From positions 1-64,000 of the forward strand of contig CABIXM010000005.1 of the NCBI GenBank assembly GCA_902362725.1: 64,000 nucleotides of DNA, read 5' to 3'. Each line of letters opens with the position of its first letter. Positions within the stretch are counted from its first letter, which is position 1. The notes under the pieces were generated by a model that saw nothing but the letters and a program-made list of their open reading frames with translations, searched no databases and was not told the DNA's origin. This document shows positions 8,303-16,811 of this stretch, piece after piece. A program made the translations under genes and the position numbers. The stretch comes from Clostridiaceae bacterium. GTDB taxonomy: Bacteria; Bacillota; Clostridia; Lachnospirales; Lachnospiraceae.

Positions 8303-9316
8303 CTATGTCATTATCTCTTCCCGTTCTCTGATTCCGCTCATCTTAGCATAACTCCACATTCTGTCCAGCAGTCCGTCATAATATCCATCGAATTCAACGC
8401 GTATCGACGAACTCAATGTGCTTCTGTTCATAATCGAAGCATTCCTCGAGTCTATTTTTACTACATATTCTCTTCCAACTAAATTACCGCTTTTCTTTAA
8501 ATTACATTTTGGACAGGCCAGTACGAAATTCCACAAATTATCATTCTTCACAAATGTCCATGGAATAAAATGATCCACATGAACATTTTTATTTAACCGT
8601 TTTCCGCAATAAAAGCAGGTATTTTCCTGAAATTCGTTGTATAAAATATCCCTGTACATGGATAAATCTTTGCGTTGAGGCGTAGCCATATCCAGTTTTT
8701 CTAACACTCTTATCAGCGCATCATCGTCATTGACTTTTTCCAGAAATCTCGCCCAGGCATAATAGTTAAGCTTTTCAATCTCCATTTTATACTTGGCCAT
8801 GAAACGACACGCGCCCTCGCTTAAAAAGATACCATCACCACGTAAGCTAAACGCATAGAGCTTTCCTTCAAAATCATTATATAAAGCTCCGACCACACAC
8901 TTCTTGCACTCCGCCGTAACTTCCTTTATGATTGCACTTCGGTTCTTATCACATAGCGCCTGGAATCCTACATTTTCCGGTATTTCACAATTTTCCACCG
9001 CTGCTTTGATTATCAGTTCAATCTTGGAATATTCCGACTTACCATTGTATGACATTTGTTTTAGCTTATATTTATTAACAAGATTCCAGTAATTCTCGGC
9101 AAATTTTGAAAATATCTTTTCATAAGACAGGAAAAACTGGTCTCCGTCATCATGCACGTCATATATTTGATCACAGATAGATTTTATAAGGCCAAACTTA
9201 TATGTATTTGTTTTCCGACAGGCATCTGAAAAAACGAAATTAAATAGCGACCAGTATTCGTCATCGCTAACTTCTAATTCCGTTAAAATACCCTCTTTTA
9301 GATTCCATCCTGGCAT
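8303..9316 (-). CDS. HNH endonuclease
   Basis: A 337-residue protein with a classic zinc-stabilised HNH nuclease near residues 230-280. CFYCGKRL and CPKCNLKKS supply two CxxC knuckles, VHVDHFIPW carries the catalytic histidine pair, and NLWNF carries the asparagine. The N-terminal 200 residues are unrecognised and could be a target-sensing domain. It lies directly upstream of the dnd operon on the same strand but with its own terminator. No dndFGH genes exist here, so this nuclease is a candidate restriction partner; that link is inference from position. The ATG at 9316 follows AGGCGGTG; a GTG at 9325 is the alternative. Confidence 0.82.
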   Translation of the reverse strand: MPGWNLKEGILTELEVSDDEYWSLFNFVFSDACRKTNTYKFGLIKSICDQIYDVHDDGDQFFLSYEKIFSKFAENYWNLVNKYKLKQMSYNGKSEYSKIELIIKAAVENCEIPENVGFQALCDKNRSAIIKEVTAECKKCVVGALYNDFEGKLYAFSLRGDGIFLSEGACRFMAKYKMEIEKLNYYAWARFLEKVNDDDALIRVLEKLDMATPQRKDLSMYRDILYNEFQENTCFYCGKRLNKNVHVDHFIPWTFVKNDNLWNFVLACPKCNLKKSGNLVGREYVVKIDSRNASIMNRSTLSSSIRVEFDGYYDGLLDRMWSYAKMSGIREREEIMT

Positions 9317-9416
9317 ATTTGTCACCGCCTATGCTTTAGCTGATTTTATTATCTTATAACAGTTAAATATCTACTTTACTAAAATTCTTATTTCTATTCT
9401 ATGTTAAATCTTTCAA

Positions 9417-9488
9417 TTAATATTCTCGTCTGATTTCATTGCTAACAGTACATTCATGCCCTTTTAATTTATACTTACGTTTTGTCAT
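9417..9488 (-). pseudogene. Possible truncated ORF stub
   Basis: A 23-codon frame with a good GAGGAG ribosome-binding site, immediately after the DndC-like gene. The peptide begins MTKRKYKLKGHECTVSNEI and then stops. The sequence resembles the first residues of small sigma-factor-like proteins of Clostridia conjugative elements, so it may be the stub of a deleted gene. Evidence is thin. Confidence 0.3.
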
Positions 9489-9499
9489 AATCTCCTCAC

Positions 9500-11209
9500 T
9501 CAGCGCTTGATTGTCATTACCTTACGCATATAACATCCACCATCATAATGCGCAATACAATGACCGCATCTTACACATTTATCATCTTTGATTTTATATG
9601 AAACCAATCCTGACCTGTCTGTTTTGATCGCAATCGCACTATATTTACATGCACTTTCACATCCCAGGCATCCCATGCACATCTGATATTTTGTAATTTG
9701 ATTTTTCACCTTATCTTCTACTGCTTTCATGCTCTTGCTATGTCCAGCGGTCTTGCTCAAAATGCTAACTTTTAAAGTAGTCTGTCCTAGTTTTCCCTGA
9801 AGCTTTAATTGAAGATTTCCGTTACGATCAACTACAAAAACTTCTCCCAATCTTTCATTTCCAAGACTCTTATTGATATATCCAAACGGCTTGAACAATT
9901 CATAAAGTTCTTCACTTATCGGTCGTTGCAATTCAAAGTTTAAAGCATTTTCTTGAAGAGCACACGGTTTAAATGTCAAAACAGAAGTCTGAGAATACTC
10001 AAGGCCATTCCCTCCCTGACGTGCCTTCCAATTTCCTTCATCTACATACACTTCCGGATCTGGTTTCCCAATCTTTTTTGCAAACTCCACCAGTAATGTG
10101 TGCCATTTTTCATATTGTTCCGGCATATATATTTGGGACAGAAAGCCAGACCAGTCACTGTTATTTGGACAACACCAGCAGCCGACTCTTGTATACCCCA
10201 GCCGATATGCGCTGTTAAAATCTATTCCCGTTGTCAATAGATACAACCACACATCAAAATCTGTCCAGTCTATGATCGGAGAAACTGTTTTTTGAGTTGC
10301 AATTTTAGGGCTATCCGATTCTCGATCATATTTATTTCGTGAACTAGACTCACTTCTACGTATGCCATAAAAAGTAAGAATTTTCTTTTTTCCTTTAAAC
10401 AACGTCTGAATTCTTCTCTGGATAGCACCTGTTTTAAAAATAGTACAGCACCATCTCATAACTCTGGATGGCGGTCCAAGTTGTTCGCAAAGCTCCTCAA
10501 AATTTTTATCCTTATTTTTCGCTGTATCAACCAGCGTCTTGGGATGTTCCTTTCTGAAACGCTTAACATATTCTTTAGATTCTGGAAATTCCAATGTAGT
10601 ATCGCCATATAAGTGCAAGATTTCCTGTGTTCCCAACGCTCGCATGACAAGTTCGGAAACCACCGTACTATCTTTACCTCCACTAAAAGATACAAACATT
10701 TCTGTCAAAGCTGCATTTTCTGCCTTAGTACGAATATATTCCATTGCTTCCTTTGAAATATAATCGTAACGTTTCTGGTTTGCTGTCACAAATTTTTTGA
10801 TATTGGCCTCAAACACATCATACGAATTTTCAGAAGATAATTGTGTTAATTGTTTACGGATTTCTTTTGCATCTAGTTTTTTTGTCTGACTAACTGTAAA
10901 TTTAATTTTTTTACCATCTGCATAATAGTGGTTGCCTGAAGCATTCCAGACAGACGCATCTTTATATTTAAACGGTTCTCCAATCATAATTTCAAGCAGA
11001 AGTCGTTCTTCCGGAAATACTGGTCTTAAATCGCCGCCTATTCTATGCGCTTTTTTTGCACAAATTGGGCAGATTTCTTCAAACAATGGGATATTACAGT
11101 CATCACACCAATAAATAGTTGAGCTTTCTAATTCTGTGCGTTCCTTGCAAATCGGACATTCTGACCGTTCTGTATTTACATTGCATTTCCTACAAATATA
11201 CTTTATCAT
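9500..11209 (-). CDS. DndC-like PP-loop protein with N-terminal zinc ribbons and C-terminal 2x[4Fe-4S] ferredoxin
   Basis: The 569-residue protein has three parts. Residues 6-50 hold two zinc-ribbon modules, with CxxC pairs at about 6-9/18-21 and 35-38/47-50. A PAPS-reductase-type PP-loop domain follows, with SGGKDS at about 176-181 and DndC-like cysteines in RWCCTIFKTG and VGCWCCPNN. The C-terminus carries bacterial ferredoxin motifs CMGCLGCESAC and CVRCGHC. The family is annotated generically as PAPS reductase; the build suggests electron-driven sulfur chemistry on a nucleic acid or tRNA-like substrate, which is not established. The ATG at 11209 was chosen because the zinc ribbon starts there. 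It sits next to the HNH gene and dnd operon on the same strand. Confidence 0.85.
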   Translation of the reverse strand: MIKYICRKCNVNTERSECPICKERTELESSTIYWCDDCNIPLFEEICPICAKKAHRIGGDLRPVFPEERLLLEIMIGEPFKYKDASVWNASGNHYYADGKKIKFTVSQTKKLDAKEIRKQLTQLSSENSYDVFEANIKKFVTANQKRYDYISKEAMEYIRTKAENAALTEMFVSFSGGKDSTVVSELVMRALGTQEILHLYGDTTLEFPESKEYVKRFRKEHPKTLVDTAKNKDKNFEELCEQLGPPSRVMRWCCTIFKTGAIQRRIQTLFKGKKKILTFYGIRRSESSSRNKYDRESDSPKIATQKTVSPIIDWTDFDVWLYLLTTGIDFNSAYRLGYTRVGCWCCPNNSDWSGFLSQIYMPEQYEKWHTLLVEFAKKIGKPDPEVYVDEGNWKARQGGNGLEYSQTSVLTFKPCALQENALNFELQRPISEELYELFKPFGYINKSLGNERLGEVFVVDRNGNLQLKLQGKLGQTTLKVSILSKTAGHSKSMKAVEDKVKNQITKYQMCMGCLGCESACKYSAIAIKTDRSGLVSYKIKDDKCVRCGHCIAHYDGGCYMRKVMTIKR

Positions 11210-11496
11210 TTTTTCTCTTTCAATAAATGTAATTTTTACTTTTAAGGTGTTCAAATATTACCTTTATTATATCTCATTTCTATATAAGGGGCAAAAGGAT
11301 CTTGCATTTTACATCAAAAAGGCCAGAGTACTTTTGCATGAAAAGCAGCCAACCTATTTTTCATAGACTAACTGCTTAAATCTCCGGTTCCATATTTAAT
11401 TTTAATATTCCGAAGCATCTTCTGTCTGACTTAACTGTTTATGATCATCACGCCCACTATACATAATCCACACCACAAATGTCAAAAATGATTACG

Positions 11497-11538
11497 CCCT
11501 ATTATACCCTTGATTTCACGGGTATAATAGGGTATAAT
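11497..11538 (+). promoter_or_regulatory. Promoter with 13-bp inverted-repeat operator
   Basis: CCCTATTATACCC (11497-11509) and GGGTATAATAGGG (11520-11532) form a perfect inverted repeat with a 10-bp spacer. A sigma-A promoter overlaps it: TTGATT at 11510-11515 and TATAAT at 11533-11538 with a 17-bp spacer. Binding to the repeat would block the promoter, so this is probably the operator of the ATPase gene that starts at 11576. Confidence 0.75.
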
Positions 11539-11575
11539 TCTGTGTAGAATATTATCGATGAATAGGAGGTGCACT

Positions 11576-13363
11576 ATGGAATTATTCGAAATGCAGGAAC
11601 GGGCAGCGGAGTTGGAGCAACAAATTTCTGCTTTGCCTGCCGGTTCTATTACGAAGAAAACCGTTAATGGGAAGGAATACTTCTACCATCGTTGGACGGA
11701 AAACAAGAAGCGGCGGGAGAAGTATATTTCTGCAGATGAATTGGCGGATTTCCGTGCGCAGATCGAGCGGCGGAAGGCGTTAGAGCAGGAGCTGAAGGCA
11801 CTGAAGAGGCAACTTCCCCAAACAAAAGCCGTAGATACTTCTACCTTTACAACCAACATCCGCATCGGTGATGCGCTGCGTTCCTTTGCGGCACCTGTCC
11901 GCGGCTATCGCAAACGCGAGTGCTTCCGGCAGCTGCACGATTTTGTCTACAGTGAGCCACGGGACAAGGTATTTATTCTCTACGGCCTGCGCCGGACGGG
12001 AAAAACTACCATGATCCGACAGATTTTTGCGGAGATGAGCGACGCAGAACTAACGAAAGCGGCGTTCATTCAGATTACCGCAAGAGATACGCTGGCAAAT
12101 GTGAACCGTGACCTCAAAGCGTTGGAAGCGCAAGGTTTTCGTTATGTGTTCCTCGATGAAGTAACGCTGATGGAAGATTTCATTGAGGGCGCAGCGCTGT
12201 TCTCTGACGTGTTTGCAGCCTGCGGTATGAAGATCACGCTCTCCGGCACAGACTCGCTGGGCTTCCTCTTTGCCGAGGACGAGCAACTCTATGACCGCTG
12301 CATCCTGCTGCACACCACCTTCATCCCTTACAGGGAGTTTGAATCCGTCCTCGGCATCCATGGCATCGACGAGTATATCCGCTACGGCGGCACTATGAGC
12401 CTCGGCGGCGTCCACTACAACGAAACCTCCACATTTGCCAGCAAGGAAAGTGCCGACGAATATGTGGACACAGCCATCGCACGCAACATCCAGCATTCAC
12501 TGCGCTGCTATCAGTATGAGGGACATTTCCGCCATCTGCGAGACTTGTATGATAAAAATGAACTGACCAGTGCCATCAACCGCGTGGTGGAGGATATCAA
12601 CCACCGCTTCACGCTGGAGGTGCTGACGCAGAATTGGAAGTCTCATGATCTTGGCATTTCCGCCAGCAATTTGCGCCGTGACCGCGAAAATCCCACAGAC
12701 ATCCTTGACCGCATTGACCTTGCAACTGTCACAGATAGTCTGCGAAAGCTACTGGAGATCCGCAACAAGACAGAACAGACCATAAAACTGGACGATGTTC
12801 ATGCGGCAGAGATCAAAGAGTATCTGGATCTGCTGGATCTGACACAGAAAATTGATGTGCTGCACCTGCCGGATGTCAGCACGGTGTCCAGCCGCACAGT
12901 GATTGCACAACCAGGTCTGCGTTATGCGCAGGCGGATGCGCTAATCCGCAGTCTGCTGCTGGATGAGACGTTCAGTGCATTGTCTCTGGCAGAGCGCACC
13001 GTCGCGCAGGAGCGCATTTTGACCGAGATCAAAGGTCGGATGCTGGAGGACATCGTCCTGCTGGAAACCAAGCTGTCGAACCCCAAAAAGCAGGTATTTG
13101 TCCTGCAATTCCCCGTGGGCGAATTTGATATGGTGGTGTTTGACCCGGAAGCAGGTTCCTGCCGGATTTTCGAGATCAAGCACAGCGAGGAAGCCGTCCC
13201 ACAGCAGTATCGCCATCTGATCGATGTGGAAAAATGCGCACAGACGGAGCACCGTTATGGCCCGATCACCGGAAAGTTTGTCCTTTATCGTGGAGAAAGC
13301 CAAGTGATAGATAGCATTCAGTATCAGAATGTGGAAGAATATCTGCAGAGCCTTGCATCATAA
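11576..13363 (+). CDS. AAA_14-type ATPase with DUF4143-like C-terminal nuclease-fold region
   Basis: A 595-residue protein. The N-terminal ~95 residues are coiled-coil and basic, followed by an AAA ATPase with Walker A GLRRTGKTTMI (near residue 144) and Walker B YVFLDEVTL (near 198). The C-terminal part includes MLEDIVLLETK and FPVGEFDMVVFDPEAG ending in IFEIKHS, a pattern of the DUF4143/PD-(D/E)xK-like tail of this ATPase group. Members are common in anaerobes and poorly characterised; some travel with defence islands. AGGAGG lies 6-7 nt before the ATG at 11576. The gene is a self-contained unit with its own operator-promoter and end hairpin. Confidence 0.8.
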   Translation: MELFEMQERAAELEQQISALPAGSITKKTVNGKEYFYHRWTENKKRREKYISADELADFRAQIERRKALEQELKALKRQLPQTKAVDTSTFTTNIRIGDALRSFAAPVRGYRKRECFRQLHDFVYSEPRDKVFILYGLRRTGKTTMIRQIFAEMSDAELTKAAFIQITARDTLANVNRDLKALEAQGFRYVFLDEVTLMEDFIEGAALFSDVFAACGMKITLSGTDSLGFLFAEDEQLYDRCILLHTTFIPYREFESVLGIHGIDEYIRYGGTMSLGGVHYNETSTFASKESADEYVDTAIARNIQHSLRCYQYEGHFRHLRDLYDKNELTSAINRVVEDINHRFTLEVLTQNWKSHDLGISASNLRRDRENPTDILDRIDLATVTDSLRKLLEIRNKTEQTIKLDDVHAAEIKEYLDLLDLTQKIDVLHLPDVSTVSSRTVIAQPGLRYAQADALIRSLLLDETFSALSLAERTVAQERILTEIKGRMLEDIVLLETKLSNPKKQVFVLQFPVGEFDMVVFDPEAGSCRIFEIKHSEEAVPQQYRHLIDVEKCAQTEHRYGPITGKFVLYRGESQVIDSIQYQNVEEYLQSLAS

Positions 13364-13382
13364 CGATGCAATAGGGACTCGT

Positions 13383-13414
13383 ACAGCCTCCGGTTAAAAC
13401 CAACCGGAGGCTGT
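13383..13414. terminator. Strong hairpin after the ATPase gene
   Basis: ACAGCCTCCGGTT and AACCGGAGGCTGT form a perfect 13-bp stem with a 6-nt loop, 20 nt past the ATPase stop codon. There is no clean T-run, so termination may be weak. A second AAAGGAGA/TCTCCTTT pair follows at about 13455-13492. Confidence 0.6.
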
Positions 13415-13525
13415 CGATTTGCCCCCCTGTTGAGCAACTTTTTTCTCAAAAACAAAGGAGACCAGAACCCTCTCGCTCTAATCTCCTTTAATCTCTATCA
13501 ATCCTATACTAAATTTTATTGATTC

Positions 13526-14107
13526 CTAGTACAGCTTCGCTCCCGCCGGAATATGATTATCCACCATCAGCAGATGCAGTTCTTCGTCCTCAGAATTCTT
13601 CAGATTATTCACTGCTGAAAGCAGCATTCCGCAGGACTCAATGCCCATCATCTTACGTGGCGGCAGGTTGGTGATCGCAATCAGGGTCTTGCCAACCAGC
13701 TCTTCCGGCTCATAGTAAGCGTGGATTCCGCTGAGGATTGTACGGTCTGTCCCTGTTCCGTCATCCAATGTGAACTGAAGAAGCTTCTTGCTCTTCGGTA
13801 CTGCAATACACTCTTTTACCTTAACGGCACGGAAATCAGACTTGCTGAAGGTGTCGAAGTCTACCTGCTCCTCGAACAGCGGCTCTACCTTTACGTTAGA
13901 GAAGTCGATCTTCTCGTTCGGAGTGAAGAAGCCGTTGTTGTCGCCAGCGGGCGCTGCTTCTGAAGTCTCACCGTCTGCGGACTTGGATGCGGCTCCGCCC
14001 AGGGTCTTCATGGTCGGGAGCAAAATTCGGCTCCCTTCATCCTGTTCCATGCCGCTCTGTAAGGGTTCAAAACCCGCACAATACTCGATTCGTGAAATTT
14101 TTTTCAT
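13526..14107 (-). pseudogene. metG: 3' fragment of metG (methionyl-tRNA synthetase C-terminal tRNA-binding domain)
   Basis: The last ~160 codons, from about 14011 down to the stop, encode the C-terminal MetRS tRNA-binding module: FSKSDFRAVKVKECIAVPKS, TGTDRTILSGIHAYY and the end HIPAGAKLY. The catalytic domains are absent. In front is an unrelated 30-residue lead beginning MKKISRIEYCAGFEPLQ, and the frame continues upstream to 14203 through short tandem repeats. A full MetRS is over 600 residues, so this is a fragment. It could be expressed as a free tRNA-binding protein but is more likely a remnant of integration or rearrangement at metG. Confidence 0.7.
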
Positions 14108-14146
14108 TCGTCTCGTGTCCTCTTGTGCCATCCTTTTCGCTTCAAA

Positions 14147-14177
14147 AGTTGTAGAAAAGTTGTAGAAAGTTGTAGTG
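14147..14177. repeat. Three tandem copies of AAAGTTGTAG
   Basis: On the plus strand AAAGTTGTAG occurs three times with 0-1 nt between copies, immediately upstream of the metG fragment. The repeats lie at the boundary between the left region and the conjugation module and could be recombinase or regulator binding sites; no function is shown. Confidence 0.6.
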
Positions 14178-14410
14178 CGCCTGTTATGGCATATCGCTGG
14201 CATAGAAATGGCAAAAATTTGCTGCGTTACTCAGGATGCTATATCTAACATGATCTCTACACAAAGAACGGCTTGATCGTTTAACCGCAGACGCATACAT
14301 TATTATATAATAACCTTCAATTCAATCTAAGTCAACGATTTTATCGAAACATTTTATTACTTTTATTGCCCCACCTTTAATACATAATACATAATAAAGA
14401 GGAGACTGTC

Positions 14411-15571
14411 ATGCCAGAATACCAACTTCAAATTAAACAAGTGGTAGATTACCCACGATGCCGGATTTATCGTGAGTTCATCCACAAACTGATCAACGAC
14501 CGGAGCATCCGCATAAACGGAGGCTCCGGCCTTTTTCATTTTACTGTACTTTGCAGCTATGCAAACTTCCGCACCTCATATCGCCGTATTGACGGGATCA
14601 GTTATACAGTCTCGCCCGGCGAATGGGTGTGCACCGTCAAGGAACTGTCTTGCTGGTTCCGCACCCGCTTTCATCGGCAGGCGCTGTCCATGCTGGATAC
14701 CCTTCAGAAGCAGCACTTGATTTCCTATACACTGCTGGGCCGTGGCAATGTAGTAAAATATAAAATCCTCCACTGGGCCCGCCACAATTCCGCACTGGAG
14801 TACAATGCCCCATGCCAAAAGGATACCGGTTTTTTCTTCCTGCCAGTCTCTGTTGCCCTGGAACTGGTCAGCTCTGCCCGCTGCTCTGAAATGGACATCG
14901 TTCTGGATCTGTGGGTATCCGCTGTCTACAACGATACGCAGGTGCAGGGGTCAGAGGTCGGCCCGGTAGCCTACTTTCGCAATGGTACAGGAAACCCGTT
15001 GGTCAGTTATACCGAACTCTCCTGCCGCTGGGGGCTGTCACGCGCTACCGTATGCCGGATACTGAAAAAGCTGGACGGTCTTGGGTATATCTCTATCATG
15101 TCGTTTCCCGGCCGGCATGGAAGCGTGATCTACCTGCAGAACTACCTATCCACCATGTTTGAGATTTCCGATGTTTTAATCGACAAGGAGGAAGTTGCCA
15201 TGACCTTAAACATTCATCTGGAGCTTCCGGAAACTGCTGAAACCGAAGAGAGCCATTCCATCTCTGAGCATGAGATCATTGTTTCGGATGCACTTTCCAG
15301 CGTTTCAAAATCGCACATTGAAACGATACTCCGCAAGATGGCTGACATCCTATCTACGCAAGGGATTTCCTGCTTTTCTTGCCCGCTCTCCCGCTATAAG
15401 TTATATCCCTTATCGGACGACTGCTGGGAAGAGTTGATTCCGCGTGCGCGAGGGAAATCCACAGCCCACTTTGGTCTGACCATCCTCTGCGGCACAAACA
15501 CTTCAATCGCCACTTTTGAACTTACACTCACTCCCTTTGAGGAGCACGAAAATAGGAGGAACTTGAAATGA
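14411..15571 (+). CDS. Winged-helix DNA-binding protein, first gene of the conjugation module
   Basis: A 386-residue protein with two helix-turn-helix-like regions. One is near residues 70-120 (VCTVKELSCWFRTRFHRQAL) and a clear one near 190-230 (SYTELSCRWGLSRATVCRI, then LDGLGYISIMSFPGRHGSVI). The first half resembles replication-initiator or plasmid regulatory proteins, but I cannot assign a family. AGAGGAG precedes the ATG. It overlaps the next gene by four bases (ATGA). A role as regulator or replication initiator of the element is inference. Confidence 0.6.
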   Translation: MPEYQLQIKQVVDYPRCRIYREFIHKLINDRSIRINGGSGLFHFTVLCSYANFRTSYRRIDGISYTVSPGEWVCTVKELSCWFRTRFHRQALSMLDTLQKQHLISYTLLGRGNVVKYKILHWARHNSALEYNAPCQKDTGFFFLPVSVALELVSSARCSEMDIVLDLWVSAVYNDTQVQGSEVGPVAYFRNGTGNPLVSYTELSCRWGLSRATVCRILKKLDGLGYISIMSFPGRHGSVIYLQNYLSTMFEISDVLIDKEEVAMTLNIHLELPETAETEESHSISEHEIIVSDALSSVSKSHIETILRKMADILSTQGISCFSCPLSRYKLYPLSDDCWEELIPRARGKSTAHFGLTILCGTNTSIATFELTLTPFEEHENRRNLK

Positions 15572-16119
15572 GAAAATTTGTTGAACCTGATGTTGCTGAT
15601 AATCCCCTGTACCATGATACCTGGAAACTGCTGAAAAAATACCGGGATGTTGTGTGGAGTCTGGAGCTTTCTGTCCAGCATGTCCGCACCAAGTTTGAGA
15701 TCGAGTATGGCACCTCCATCGAGGATTTTCTGGATTCAGTCTATCTGGCCGGCGCCGATCTGGCCGGAAGTGACATTGAGCATCATGCCAAGTGCATTGA
15801 ACGCAGCCACAAAATGCTTAAGCTGCTGGATTCCGCAGTCGAATTGCTGCGTACCAAGCACAAAAACGGTGAGGCATATTACTGGCTGCTGTACTACTCC
15901 TTCCTCTCGCCCCAGCAGCTCAAAAATGTTGAGGAAATCATCGAGACCCTGCGGCCGCACATTCGTGACATCAGTTTCAGAACCTACTACCGCAAACGCC
16001 GGGAAGCTATTGAAGCCCTCAGTTCCGTCCTTTGGGGCTATACCTCCAAGGACAGTTTAGACATGCTGGAACAGTTCTTGCCAGAGACAAAATCACCTTC
16101 CGGACAATCGGGCAAATAA
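15568..16119 (+). CDS. ArpU/sigma-like transcription regulator (tentative)
   Basis: A 183-residue helical protein with a C-terminal pattern (FLSPQQLKNVEEIIETL, then RTYYRKRREAIEALSSVLWG) like the region-4-type helix-turn-helix of ArpU/RinA phage late regulators and minor sigma factors. It has an excellent ribosome-binding site (AGGAGG) and is translationally coupled to the preceding gene. It may switch on the transfer operon downstream. The call rests on pattern only. Confidence 0.45.
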   Translation: MRKFVEPDVADNPLYHDTWKLLKKYRDVVWSLELSVQHVRTKFEIEYGTSIEDFLDSVYLAGADLAGSDIEHHAKCIERSHKMLKLLDSAVELLRTKHKNGEAYYWLLYYSFLSPQQLKNVEEIIETLRPHIRDISFRTYYRKRREAIEALSSVLWGYTSKDSLDMLEQFLPETKSPSGQSGK

Positions 16120-16369
16120 TTGGCACATTTCGGGAACAAAATTGGCATGGTTCTGCTCTTTCAGTGCAAATACCGATGTGTTAAACTGAATATGCTCAAA
16201 CTTGCACCCAAAACCGAACAGGACAGTAACGGCACCTTTCATCAGGGTGCTTTTTTGCTGCCCAGATGGCCGCCCGACCATTTGAAAGCCCACATTTGTT
16301 TTGACAGGTGTGGGTTTTTCTGTTCCCTATTGAGCATCAAAAAATCATTCAGAATTGGAGGATCGCAAA
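16120..16369 (+). promoter_or_regulatory. Intergenic leader with two terminator-like hairpins
   Basis: This stretch precedes the transfer operon. TTGGCA occurs twice, about 21 bp apart, at its start. Two terminator-like elements follow: GCACC/GGTGC with T6 (16232-16256) and CCCACA/TGTGGG with T5 (16289-16319). The second lies 50 nt before the first transfer gene, so transcription into the operon may be attenuated. Confidence 0.45.
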
Positions 16370-16771
16370 TTGAAGAAAACGAAAACCCCTCAAACTCCGC
16401 AGCTTCAGGAGCCGGATACCCAGTCCAAGCGCAGGCTTTCGCTGCCCAAAGTGGCTTACAGCGCCTTCCTGTGTGTGATGATGTCCATGATGTTCTGTCA
16501 GCCGGCTTATGCGGCAACAGATGTATGGACCAAGGCCAAAGAGATCATGCAGGATGTATACACCCAAATCCTTGCCATCTCCACTATCGCCGCCATCGTC
16601 ACTGCTTCGGTAGCCTTGCTGCTCATGAACTTCTCCCGTTCCGGACGGACGGTGGATGAAAGCCGCGCCTGGCTCAAACGAATCTGTATCACCTGGGCTA
16701 TCCTCAATGGCTTGGGCTTTATCATGGCGTATGTGACGCCGCTCTTTAGTGGCGGACAATGGACAGGCTGA
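16370..16771 (+). CDS. Small secreted/membrane transfer protein, VirB2/TrbC-like pilin candidate
   Basis: A 133-residue protein with a signal peptide (hydrophobic core AYSAFLCVMMSMMF, cleavage after AYA-A) and two further membrane segments (ILAISTIAAIVTASVALLLM and ITWAILNGLGFIMAYV). Size, signal peptide and two helices fit VirB2/TrbC-type pilins of type IV secretion, and it heads the transfer operon. A TTG at 16370 is the likely start, with GGAGG 8 nt upstream; that GGAGG lies inside the longer frame from 16355. Confidence 0.6.
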   Translation: MKKTKTPQTPQLQEPDTQSKRRLSLPKVAYSAFLCVMMSMMFCQPAYAATDVWTKAKEIMQDVYTQILAISTIAAIVTASVALLLMNFSRSGRTVDESRAWLKRICITWAILNGLGFIMAYVTPLFSGGQWTG

Positions 16772-16811
16772 TTGACCGTCTGATTGCTCGCCGGAAAGGA
16801 GGCTTGCATTT

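Noticed and set aside
12050..12496. Minus-strand frame inside the AAA ATPase gene
   Set aside because: Antisense of a conserved ATPase, without a start site.
16120..16659. 179-codon plus-strand frame overlapping the pilin-like gene
   Set aside because: Reads through two terminator-like hairpins in a frame different from the signal-peptide protein; no domain seen.
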